From contig JAVVTJ010000028.1 of NCBI GenBank assembly GCA_036653755.1, forward strand, positions 1 to 14,469: a stretch of DNA of 14,469 nt, in the 5' to 3' direction. Below are positions 1 to 6,576 of this stretch, one piece after another. A model generated the notes under the pieces. It saw only the letters and a list, made by a program, of their open reading frames with translations, did not search any database and was not told the DNA's origin. This DNA comes from RGIG5057 sp036653755 (GTDB lineage Bacteria; Bacillota; Clostridia; TANB77; CAG-465). Within the stretch, counting starts at the first letter, position 1. Each line of letters opens with the position of its first letter. The position numbers were made by a program, and so were the translations under genes.

Positions 1-111
1 TATGAAGAATCAAAAGAAGAAATTGCAAAAAAAATGAAAAAATTAAATGTTGATGTAAGCATAATAAGTCAAGCAACTGGTTTAAGCATTGAAAAAATAA
101 ATAATATATAA
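1..111 (+). CDS. Rpn/PD-(D/E)XK nuclease family transposase-like protein, C-terminal fragment
   Basis: The window opens inside a reading frame of 36 codons ending TAA, directly followed by TAG. The visible tail has an acidic/basic helix (EESKEEIAKKMKKLNVDV) followed by a short helix-turn-helix-like stretch (IISQATGLSIEKINNI). This arrangement, 'IAKKM...G/N-V-I..ITGLS.EEI', is typical of the extreme C-terminus of Rpn-family (PDDEXK_2) recombination-promoting nucleases and putative transposases, which are common in gut Clostridia. The catalytic domain lies outside the window, so activity cannot be judged. The assignment rests on tail resemblance only; another small helical protein is possible. 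A strong hairpin 46 bases after the stop probably ends its transcript. Confidence 0.55.
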   Translation, partial: YEESKEEIAKKMKKLNVDVSIISQATGLSIEKINNI

Positions 112-156
112 TAGGTTATATCACAAGTAATAGTCAGTTCAAATAAAGTATATATA

Positions 157-202
157 ATATAACAAGGTAGTATAATCTAAAAGTTATACTACCTTGTTAT
201 AT
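157..202 (+). terminator. Perfect 19-bp hairpin, probable intrinsic terminator
   Basis: Positions 157-175 and 184-202 are perfect reverse complements (core AACAAGGTAGTATAA) around an 8-base loop (TCTAAAAG). A T-rich stretch follows (205-230). It lies 46 bases past the stop of the partial gene and before the promoter region of the next gene. The stem is long and perfect for an intrinsic terminator and has only five G-C pairs. It may work in both directions, or be a trace of a small inverted-repeat element. Confidence 0.65.
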
Positions 203-235
203 ATCATTTTTACCTTTTACTTTTAAAAATTTAGA

Positions 236-279
236 TACTGTTATTAATTATTATTTTAAAAGAATGTATAATAACAGTA
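236..279. repeat. 11-bp inverted repeat overlapping a possible -10 box
   Basis: Arms TACTGTTATTA (236-246) and TAATAACAGTA (269-279) are perfect reverse complements separated by 22 bases. The right arm overlaps a TATAAT at 267-272, about 55 bases before the next start codon. The matching -35 position (TTAATT, 244-249) is poor and lies partly in the left arm. This layout suits an operator around a weak promoter, but chance is plausible at this base composition. Confidence 0.3.
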
Positions 280-327
280 AGAAATTTACATAAAACTAAA
301 ACATTTAATATAGAGAAGGTTATTAAA

Positions 328-521
328 ATGTATTATGATATATTATATAAGCAAGTGGAGAAAAAATTAGATGAATATAAAAAAATATTTCCAGAAGGAT
401 TTCCATTAGCACAATTTGAAGGTACAAAAAAAGAATTAATAGAAGAATTAAACAAATGTATTAAAACTAAAAAAAGTATGACACAAGTTTTTGGGAGAAA
501 CATCCTGATTATGATGATTAA
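328..521 (+). CDS. Small acidic protein of unknown function, broken by a one-base slip in an A-run
   Basis: I do not recognise this protein. The ATG at 328 follows AGAAGG (314-319) at 8 bases. The N-terminal part (MYYDILYKQVEKKLDEY..FPEGFPLAQFEG..ELIEELNKCIKT) is helical, soluble and looks like a real coding sequence. After the A7 run at 469-475 the direct frame continues as an unlikely tail (MTQVFGRNILIMMIKK) to a stop at 526-528. Moving to the frame one base back gives KKYDTSFWEKHPDYDD and a TAA at 519-521. That hydrophilic ending fits the rest and makes a 64-residue protein. One missing A (A8 instead of A7) would restore it. This could be a sequencing error, a phase-variable homopolymer, slippage during expression, or a fresh pseudogene. 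It has no signal peptide or membrane segment. Confidence 0.55.
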
Positions 522-616
522 AAAATAATTTGTTATTTTTTTCAAAAGTAAGGTAAAAGTATTGTTTTTGAAAGCCAAATATTTATTAATTTGTTATAAT
601 ATATTTTTTAAATTAC

Positions 617-645
617 TAGACAAATAAATAATATTATTGTATAAT
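617..645 (+). promoter_or_regulatory. Sigma-A type promoter of tcdA
   Basis: TAGACA (617-622) and TATAAT (640-645) are separated by exactly 17 bases. Transcription would begin near 652, right at the ribosome-binding site GAGGT (652-656), so the leader before the ATG at 664 would be only about a dozen bases. This also decides the start: the upstream in-frame ATG at 637 overlaps the -10 box, and the ATG at 658 is only one base from GAGGT. Confidence 0.75.
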
Positions 646-663
646 ATATTTGAGGTAATGTAT

Positions 664-1345
664 ATGAATGATTTAATTTATCAAAGAACAGAGATTATGT
701 TGGGGGATATAACAAAACTTAAAAATTCACATGTTTGTATATGTGGAATAGGTGGTGTAGGTTCATATGCTGTTGAAGCTTTGGCTAGAATTGGTATTGG
801 TATGATTAGTATAATTGATAAAGATATAGTTGATATTACTAATATAAATAGACAAATAATAGCTCTTCATAGTACTGTCGGTTTAGATAAAGTTAAAGTT
901 CAAATGGATAGAATAAAAGATATAAATCCTAATACAAAGGTAAATAGTATAAAAGTTGAGTTAAATGAAGATAATATAGGTAATTATATAACAACTGATA
1001 TGGATTATGTTGTGGATTGTGTGGATAACGTTGAAGCAAAAGTAGGTTTAATTAAGTTTTGTAATAATAATAGTATTAAATTAATATCATGTATGGGGAT
1101 GGCTAAAAAGGTTAATCCATTAGATATAAAGGTTGAAGATATATACAATACTAAAATGTGTCCACTTGCTAAAATAATAAGAAAAAGATTAAAAAGTTTA
1201 AATATTTTAAAACAAAAAGTTGTTTTTTCAGTAGAAAGTCCTATTGTAACTGATGGTAATATATTACGGGAGTGTGTCATTTGTTCCGTCTGTTGCAGGT
1301 CTTGTTATTGCTAGTGAGGTTGTTAAAGATATTTTAGAAATATAA
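664..1345 (+). CDS. tcdA: tRNA threonylcarbamoyladenosine dehydratase TcdA, +1 frameshift required
   Basis: This is an E1/ThiF-superfamily enzyme that uses ATP to cyclise t6A37 of ANN-decoding tRNAs to ct6A. The start is ATG 664, seven bases after GAGGT. The protein opens MNDLIYQRTEIMLG, then has the nucleotide-binding glycine motif GIGGVGSYAVEALARIG, the acidic strand end IIDKD, the NINRQ motif and the VDCVDN strand. The direct frame reads through TTA CGG GAG at 1264-1272 into a tail of scrambled sequence ending at 1314. Dropping one base (the C at 1267) gives ILGSVSFVPSVAGLVIASEV and a TAA at 1343-1345. That is the family's conserved C-terminal helix region and makes 226 residues, a normal length. 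The homology is strong on both sides of the shift. It could be a programmed +1 frameshift at CGG, a sequence error or a new pseudogene; the matching break in dnaB favours the first. Confidence 0.85.
1264..1273 (+). other. Putative +1 frameshift site at CGG in tcdA
   Basis: The zero frame reads TTA CGG GAG. The conserved protein is recovered by reading TTA, skipping C1267, then GGG AGT (Leu-Gly-Ser). There is no homopolymer at the point of insertion and no obvious Shine-Dalgarno-like stimulator just upstream. The zero-frame product ends 14 codons after CGG at TAG 1312-1314. The layout matches the dnaB site at 10101-10110. Confidence 0.6.
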
Positions 1346-1388
1346 TATGTATTTAAAATAATTTGTTATGTAAATGATTTAATACTTA

Positions 1389-1414
1389 ATATTATGTGTA
1401 ATATATGGTTTTTT
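1389..1414 (+). terminator. Weak candidate terminator after tcdA
   Basis: A 6-bp all-A/T stem (ATATTA 1389-1394 with TAATAT 1399-1404, loop TGTG) is followed by a T6 tract at 1409-1414. It is placed correctly, about 45 bases after the restored tcdA stop and before the next promoter, but the stem has no G-C pairs and would be unstable. Confidence 0.3.
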
Positions 1415-1459
1415 AAGTAGTTATTTCATTATTTTTTAAGTAATGATTTTTATTTAAAT

Positions 1460-1488
1460 TTGACAAATGCATCAAAATATAGTATAAT
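1460..1488 (+). promoter_or_regulatory. Consensus sigma-A promoter of the lytic transglycosylase gene
   Basis: TTGACA (1460-1465), a 17-base spacer and TATAAT (1483-1488) match the vegetative consensus perfectly. Transcription would start near 1495, giving a leader of about 28 bases that carries the AGGGGAGG ribosome-binding site at 1508-1515. Confidence 0.88.
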
Positions 1489-1522
1489 ATAACTAGCCTT
1501 GTTAAAAAGGGGAGGAAAAAAA

Positions 1523-2587
1523 GTGAAAGAAGATAAAGCACATGTTTTGAGAAAAACTATGGTAATAATAACAGTTATGTTAATATTTATTACTTTTGGT
1601 ATTTCTATTGTAGCAATGCAAGTTAAGACGGTTACTTTTAATTATTTCGGAAATATACAAACTATAAAAACATTATCTACAACAGTAGAAGGGTTTTTAA
1701 TGCAAAATAAAATATATATGTCAAATGATGCTATAATTACTCCATCTAAAAATACAAAAATAGAAAAAGATATGGAGATAAAAATATATTCAGAAAAAGA
1801 ATTATCAAAAATAAATACAGTAAAGTTATATGCTGAATATAAACCAGTAGTGGCTAAGGTAATTGAAGTATCTGAGGCTATTCCATTTACAGAACAAAAA
1901 ATTGATAATCCAGCTATTAATAGAGGGGTTGTTAAAATATCAAAAGAAGGTTTAGCTGGAGAAAAAATAACTAAGTATTTAGTTAAATATTCAGGTGAAG
2001 AAGAGATATATAAAACAGAGCTTTCATCAGATATTACAGTTGCAGCAGAAAATAAAGTAATTGAAGTTGGTACAAAATTAGTACCTTATGTTTCAAGAAC
2101 TGCTCCTGTTATTATACCAAAAGTAGATAGTGGTTTTAGAAAATATAATATAAAATTATCAGAAGATTTACAAAAGTATACATATAGTATGTGCCAAAAA
2201 TATGGTATTGAGTATGAATTAATGCTTGCTGTTATGAAACAAGAAAGTAATTTTAACTTTGATTCTATTGGTGGTGGTAATTCATATGGTATATGTCAAA
2301 TACATATTTCTAACCATGCTAAATTAAGAAGAATATTAGGTATATCTAATTTTTTAGATCCTTATGATAATATAAAAGCAGGAACATATATGTTATCGTT
2401 ATATATGAATAGTGCTAAAAAAGTATCAAATGATAAAAGTATAGTTGATGTTTATGCTTTAAATTCATATAATATGGGTGAGGGTATTTACTTTAATAGA
2501 TGTTATAGTCAAGGCACTATACATAGAGGATATAGTAATTCAGTTATTAGTATACGAAATAGATTAATAACAAATGGTGGATTATAA
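1523..2587 (+). CDS. YabE-like secreted protein with DUF348, G5 and lytic transglycosylase domains
   Basis: This predicted cell-wall hydrolase would cleave peptidoglycan glycan strands outside the cell. The start is GTG 1523, seven bases after AGGGGAGG; an upstream in-frame TTG at 1499 lies before that site and is not used. The 354 residues show a basic start with one membrane segment (about 13-32), a single DUF348 ubiquitin-like domain (about 35-85), a G5 domain (about 105-185) and a C-terminal SLT domain (about 205-330). The predicted catalytic Glu is E241 in KQESNF, followed by the GNSYGICQIH stretch and YALNSYNMG, the usual SLT landmarks. In Bacillus, YabE with a different catalytic domain sits just upstream of rnmV-ksgA; here rsmA also follows, but after an ABC transporter module. 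It has its own consensus promoter and a terminator, so it is probably a single-gene unit. No sortase motif is seen; the membrane helix could be an anchor or an uncleaved signal. Confidence 0.88.
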   Translation: MKEDKAHVLRKTMVIITVMLIFITFGISIVAMQVKTVTFNYFGNIQTIKTLSTTVEGFLMQNKIYMSNDAIITPSKNTKIEKDMEIKIYSEKELSKINTVKLYAEYKPVVAKVIEVSEAIPFTEQKIDNPAINRGVVKISKEGLAGEKITKYLVKYSGEEEIYKTELSSDITVAAENKVIEVGTKLVPYVSRTAPVIIPKVDSGFRKYNIKLSEDLQKYTYSMCQKYGIEYELMLAVMKQESNFNFDSIGGGNSYGICQIHISNHAKLRRILGISNFLDPYDNIKAGTYMLSLYMNSAKKVSNDKSIVDVYALNSYNMGEGIYFNRCYSQGTIHRGYSNSVISIRNRLITNGGL

Positions 2588-2597
2588 ATAAAAAAAT

Positions 2598-2633
2598 ATA
2601 AGTAGCATAAATATTTGCTACTTATTTTGTTTT
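2598..2633 (+). terminator. Intrinsic terminator between the transglycosylase and ABC genes
   Basis: ATAAGTAGCA (2598-2607) pairs perfectly with TGCTACTTAT (2616-2625) around an 8-base loop and is followed by TTTGTTTTGG-type T-rich sequence. It starts 11 bases after the upstream stop. The ribosome-binding site of the next gene (GGAGGAG, 2634-2640) begins right after it, so there is no room for a separate promoter. It probably acts as a partial terminator or attenuator on read-through into the transporter genes. Confidence 0.7.
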
Positions 2634-2645
2634 GGAGGAGTTAGT

Positions 2646-3356
2646 TTGGATAATATAATATACAGTTTAAAAAATATAAATAAAGAATTTAAAAATGGTA
2701 ATAGTACAACACTTGCTTTAAATGATGTAAATTTTGAAATTGTTAAAGGTGAAGTTGTTGTTATATTAGGTCCTTCTGGAAGTGGCAAATCTACACTTCT
2801 TAATGTTTTATCTGGTATTGATAATCCAACTTCTGGTCAAATTATATATAATAAAATTAATATAGAAAACTTAAATGATGAAGAACTTACAGATTATAGA
2901 AAAGATAATTTAGGATTTATATTTCAGTCATATAATTTAATTGCTAATTTAACTATTTTAGAAAATATTGAACTTGGTGAACATTTATCTTCTGAGGGAT
3001 TAAATATTGATGAAGTACTTAAAATTGTTGGGTTATATGAATTAAAATATAAATTTCCATATCAATTATCTGGTGGACAAATGCAAAGAGTTGCAATTGC
3101 AAGAGCTGTTTGTAAAAATCCTAAGGTTCTTTTTTGTGATGAACCAACGGGTGCATTGGATGAAGAAATGGGTAAACAAATTTTAAAGTTATTAATTGAT
3201 ATAAATAAACAATATAATACAACTGTTATAATAGTAACACATAATCCCTCTATTGCTTATTTAGGTAATACTGTTATAAAAATGAATAGTGGAAAGGTTT
3301 CTGAGCTTCATCATAATGAAAATATTATGAATGTAGAAGATATTGGGTGGGCTTAA
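2646..3356 (+). CDS. ABC transporter ATP-binding protein, LolD/MacB type (first copy)
   Basis: This cytoplasmic ATPase powers the FtsX-like permease encoded next. The start is TTG 2646, five bases after GGAGGAG; no later Met keeps the first beta strand. The 236 residues show Walker A GPSGSGKST (about 42-50), the Q-loop in GFIFQSYN, the signature LSGGQMQRVAIARA (from about 141), Walker B VLFCDEPTGALDE (from about 161) and the switch His in VTHN (about 200). This pattern is that of the MacB/LolD/BceA subfamily. Its C-terminus ends in a short tail (EDIGWA) like the EIPWG tail of the second ATPase at 5861, its clear paralogue. The stop overlaps the permease start (TAATG), so the two are translationally coupled. 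No promoter fits after the upstream hairpin. A TTGATG-N17-TATAAT match at 2445-2473 inside the preceding gene is the only nearby candidate. The substrate cannot be read from the sequence. Confidence 0.92.
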   Translation: MDNIIYSLKNINKEFKNGNSTTLALNDVNFEIVKGEVVVILGPSGSGKSTLLNVLSGIDNPTSGQIIYNKINIENLNDEELTDYRKDNLGFIFQSYNLIANLTILENIELGEHLSSEGLNIDEVLKIVGLYELKYKFPYQLSGGQMQRVAIARAVCKNPKVLFCDEPTGALDEEMGKQILKLLIDINKQYNTTVIIVTHNPSIAYLGNTVIKMNSGKVSELHHNENIMNVEDIGWA

Positions 3357-5851
3357 TGGATTTGTTATTTTTAAATGCAATTAAAGGTTTAAAAACTAAA
3401 AAAATTCAAATGTTAGGAATAATATTTTGTATAATGTTATCTACTGGTATATTTACAGCAATGAATATTGCATTAGATAGAATGGAAGATAGATATCATA
3501 ATTATTTAAAAGAGCAAAATATAGAAGACTTTTCTTTTGTACCTAAAATTGATTTATTTACTGAATATACAAAAGAAGAAATAGAAGTTTTAAAACAAAA
3601 TGAGTTAAAAGATATTCCAAAAGAACAAATGGATATAATTAATATGTACCAAATGACTTTGGGAAGTAGTAACATTCCAAATAAAGATAAAATATATTCT
3701 GCGGTAGAAATGATATTAAATAATACAGGAGCAAGTTTTAATAAAGCAAAACAAAATATAAAAATATCAGAAGAAAAATATGATTTTACTTCAAGTATTG
3801 AAACTTCAAAAATTGCTACAAATGATAAGTATTTATATAAAGCTATTGTTTATGAACAAAATAAAAAAGTAAATATTCCATATTTAGTAGAAGGAAAAAT
3901 GCCTGTAAATAATGATGAAATAACTGTTCTTAAAGGTTTTGCTAAAAAAAATAATATAAAAATAAATGATTGTTATAAAATAGGAGATAAAGAATATAAA
4001 ATAGTAGGTTTTGCATATTCTCCTGAACATATACTTCCTATTATATCGTTTAATAGACCAATATATAACGAAAAAACTGATACAATTATATATATGAATA
4101 TGAATACATTTAATGAGTTTTCTGGTATAAAAGAAGTTGTATATGTAGGATCTTTTAACGATAAAAATAAAACAAATTCAATGGAAGAATTAATGGAAAT
4201 ATTTAAAGAAGAAGAATCTATTTCTCTAAGTCCTATGGCTGCTATTAGAATAATGAGAGTAAATACATTAGAGATGGAAATAACTATTTCAAGATTATTT
4301 GCTAAATACTTTTTATATTTATTATTAGGAATATCAGTATTTATAATACTTGTTATAACTAAAAAAAGAATAGAAGATGAAAGATTACAAATAGGAGTAC
4401 TAAAAGCTTTAGGATATAAATCAACAGGTATAAGTTTAAGTTATTTAGTTTATCCAATAATAGGTAGTTTAATTGGTGGAATAATTGGTTATGTATCGGG
4501 ATTATTTTTACATAATTTTTTAACTAAGTTATATTTAGGTTATTATAATATGCCAATATTAGGTTTTCAAATAGATTTAAAATATTTAGCTATATCAGTT
4601 TTAATGCCAATGATAATTTTATCTATTTTAGCATTTTTAATAGCTATGTTTATGCTTAGAAAAAAGCCTTTACAATTACTTAAAGAAGGTAGTAATTTAA
4701 AAGTAAATTTATTTAGTAAAATAGTATCTTTTTTAACAAGAAAATTACCATTTAAAAGTAGATTTAGATATTCACTTGCTTCTAGATCTTTGAGTAAATT
4801 ATTAATAGTTACAATAACATCATTTTGCATAGGACTTTTAATTGTACTTATTTTAATAGGTGTAAATATGTTTTCATCAATGATAAATAAAACATTTGTT
4901 GGACTTAATTTTGATAATATGGTATCATATATATCTACTCAATATGGTAGTTCTTCATCAGAAGATTTAATATATGATGATACATTTAAATTAGATTCTA
5001 TTCAAAAAGAAGGTGTAATAACTAAAATAAAAAGAAAAAAAGATTTTAATGTTACAATGTCTGGTATAGATAAAAAGTTAAATTTAATGGAAATTAGAAA
5101 TAAAAAAGGTGAAGATATATCAAATAAATTAGTTGATAAAAATGATGTTATAATAAATAGTAATATAGCTGAAATAATTGATGCTAAAATAGGAGATACT
5201 TTAATATTTACAAAAGAAAATAAAGAGTATAAATATAAAATAGTTGGTATTTTAGATTCATTTATGGGAAGTCAAATATATTTAAATAAATTAGGATTAG
5301 ATGTAAAAGAAAATGCATATAACAAAAAGTTTACTTGTGATAATAAATATTCTAATATATCAATGTTAGATGAAAAAGAGTTAAGTAGTATTGCAAGTAT
5401 ATTTAGTGTATCAGATTTAAAAGAAAATATGACTAAACAAATACAAACTTCTAATGCATCAATATATTTTGTAATTGGTTTTGCTTCAATTATGGCTCTT
5501 GTTATAATTTTAGTAATTGCAAATGTTATTGTAGAAGAAAATAAAAAAACTATATCACTTATGAAAGTAATGGGATATAAAAGTAAAAGTATAAGTTCAA
5601 TAGTTTTAAATATATATACACCTTTTGTTATAATAGCATATTTACTTGCTATACCTGCAATGAAAAGTATATTACTTTCTATTGTAAATATACTTACAAA
5701 AGATATGTCATATGCAATTCCAATTGAGTTTTCTATTGTTAAGGCTATTATAGGACTGATAGGACTTTTAATAGGATATTATTTAGCAATATTTATATCA
5801 AGAAAAACATTAAATAAAATTCCACTTTCAGTGGCTTTAAAAAGAGAGTAG
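3356..5851 (+). CDS. FtsX/MacB-type ABC transporter permease, duplicated form
   Basis: This is the membrane subunit of the transporter whose ATPases flank it. The ATG at 3356 overlaps the preceding stop (TAATG) with GGGTGG five bases upstream; a GTG at 3347 is the other option. The 831 residues contain eight likely membrane segments in two matching halves: about 17-38, then a large external domain, then 315-334, 358-388 and 409-434; and about 481-508, a second external domain, then 701-727, 745-778 and 792-816. Each half carries the FtsX-type cytoplasmic turn (KALGYKS near 4410, KVMGYKS near 5570). Such proteins act by mechanotransmission and serve in peptide resistance, lipoprotein handling or control of wall hydrolases; which one applies here is not visible. 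It is followed by the second ATPase after nine bases. Its base composition is like that of its neighbours. Confidence 0.88.
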   Translation: MDLLFLNAIKGLKTKKIQMLGIIFCIMLSTGIFTAMNIALDRMEDRYHNYLKEQNIEDFSFVPKIDLFTEYTKEEIEVLKQNELKDIPKEQMDIINMYQMTLGSSNIPNKDKIYSAVEMILNNTGASFNKAKQNIKISEEKYDFTSSIETSKIATNDKYLYKAIVYEQNKKVNIPYLVEGKMPVNNDEITVLKGFAKKNNIKINDCYKIGDKEYKIVGFAYSPEHILPIISFNRPIYNEKTDTIIYMNMNTFNEFSGIKEVVYVGSFNDKNKTNSMEELMEIFKEEESISLSPMAAIRIMRVNTLEMEITISRLFAKYFLYLLLGISVFIILVITKKRIEDERLQIGVLKALGYKSTGISLSYLVYPIIGSLIGGIIGYVSGLFLHNFLTKLYLGYYNMPILGFQIDLKYLAISVLMPMIILSILAFLIAMFMLRKKPLQLLKEGSNLKVNLFSKIVSFLTRKLPFKSRFRYSLASRSLSKLLIVTITSFCIGLLIVLILIGVNMFSSMINKTFVGLNFDNMVSYISTQYGSSSSEDLIYDDTFKLDSIQKEGVITKIKRKKDFNVTMSGIDKKLNLMEIRNKKGEDISNKLVDKNDVIINSNIAEIIDAKIGDTLIFTKENKEYKYKIVGILDSFMGSQIYLNKLGLDVKENAYNKKFTCDNKYSNISMLDEKELSSIASIFSVSDLKENMTKQIQTSNASIYFVIGFASIMALVIILVIANVIVEENKKTISLMKVMGYKSKSISSIVLNIYTPFVIIAYLLAIPAMKSILLSIVNILTKDMSYAIPIEFSIVKAIIGLIGLLIGYYLAIFISRKTLNKIPLSVALKRE

Positions 5852-5860
5852 GCAATTATT

Positions 5861-6574
5861 TTGGATAAAGATACAATAATTCAGTTACAAAATATATATA
5901 AAACATACTATATGGGTGTAGTGCCAATTCATGCTTTAAATAATATTAATTTAAGTATTAAAAAAGGTGAAATTATAGTTATACTTGGCTCTTCTGGAAG
6001 TGGTAAAACTACTTTACTTAATGTACTTTCTGGTTTAGATAAACCTACAAGTGGTAGTATTTTATTTGAAAATAAAGATATAACAAAATATAGTGAAAGA
6101 AAAATAACTAAATTTAGAAAAGATAATTTAGGATTTATATTTCAAACATATAATTTATTAAGTCATTTAAATGTAGAAGAAAATATATTAGTTGGAACAA
6201 GACTTGGAAAAGTTAAGGTAAATATTGATAGTATAATTGAAGAAGTAGGTCTTACTAAACATAAAAAAAAGTATATGCATGAACTCTCAGGTGGAGAGCA
6301 GCAAAGAGTAGCAATTGCAAGAGCTATTGCTAAAAAACCAAATATTATGTTTGCTGATGAACCAACAGGTGCATTAGATGAAAAAATAGGTAAAGAAATA
6401 CTTACTACTTTAATTGATATAAATAACAAAGAAAATACTACTATGGTTATAGTTACTCATAATCCAGGTATTGCGTTAATAGGTGATAGAGTAATACATG
6501 TAAATAGTGGAAAAATTAGTGAAATAAAAGTAAATGAAAAAAGAGTTAATCCTAAAGAAATACCATGGGGGTAA
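5861..6574 (+). CDS. ABC transporter ATP-binding protein, LolD/MacB type (second copy)
   Basis: This is a second ATPase for the same permease, paralogous to the one at 2646. The start is TTG 5861; GAGAGTAGG at 5844-5852, overlapping the permease stop, supplies the ribosome-binding site. A later ATG (5912) would cut off the first beta strand. The 237 residues have Walker A GSSGSGKTT (about 43-51), Q-loop GFIFQTYN, signature LSGGEQQRVAIARA (from about 142), Walker B IMFADEPTGALDE (from about 162) and switch His in VTHN. All catalytic motifs are intact in both copies, so a heterodimer with two active sites is possible, as are two alternative homodimers. The ribosome-binding site of rsmA lies within its last codons, which ties the transporter to rsmA expression. 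The substrate is unknown. Confidence 0.92.
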   Translation: MDKDTIIQLQNIYKTYYMGVVPIHALNNINLSIKKGEIIVILGSSGSGKTTLLNVLSGLDKPTSGSILFENKDITKYSERKITKFRKDNLGFIFQTYNLLSHLNVEENILVGTRLGKVKVNIDSIIEEVGLTKHKKKYMHELSGGEQQRVAIARAIAKKPNIMFADEPTGALDEKIGKEILTTLIDINNKENTTMVIVTHNPGIALIGDRVIHVNSGKISEIKVNEKRVNPKEIPWG

Positions 6575-6576
6575 AA

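Noticed and set aside
470..476. Canonical A-AAA-AAG slippery heptamer for -1 frameshifting in the small gene
   Set aside because: The heptamer is present but its codon register does not match the zero frame, and no downstream stimulator structure is evident.
540..573. Hairpin TTTCAAAA/TTTTGAAA after the small gene as a terminator
   Set aside because: The stem can be extended with G-U pairs, but no T-tract follows it on either strand; the T-run lies before it.
637..663. Longer N-terminus for TcdA starting at ATG 637 or ATG 658
   Set aside because: ATG 637 overlaps the -10 box of a good promoter, and ATG 658 is only one base from the GAGGT site; ATG 664 has correct spacing and gives the family's usual N-terminus.
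1499..1522. TTG 1499 as the start of the transglycosylase gene
   Set aside because: It lies upstream of the AGGGGAGG site at 1508-1515; GTG 1523 is seven bases after that site.
4567..4830. Minus-strand open frames inside the permease and other genes
   Set aside because: They lie opposite well-supported genes, lack ribosome-binding sites and show no recognisable protein features; no real minus-strand gene was found in the window.
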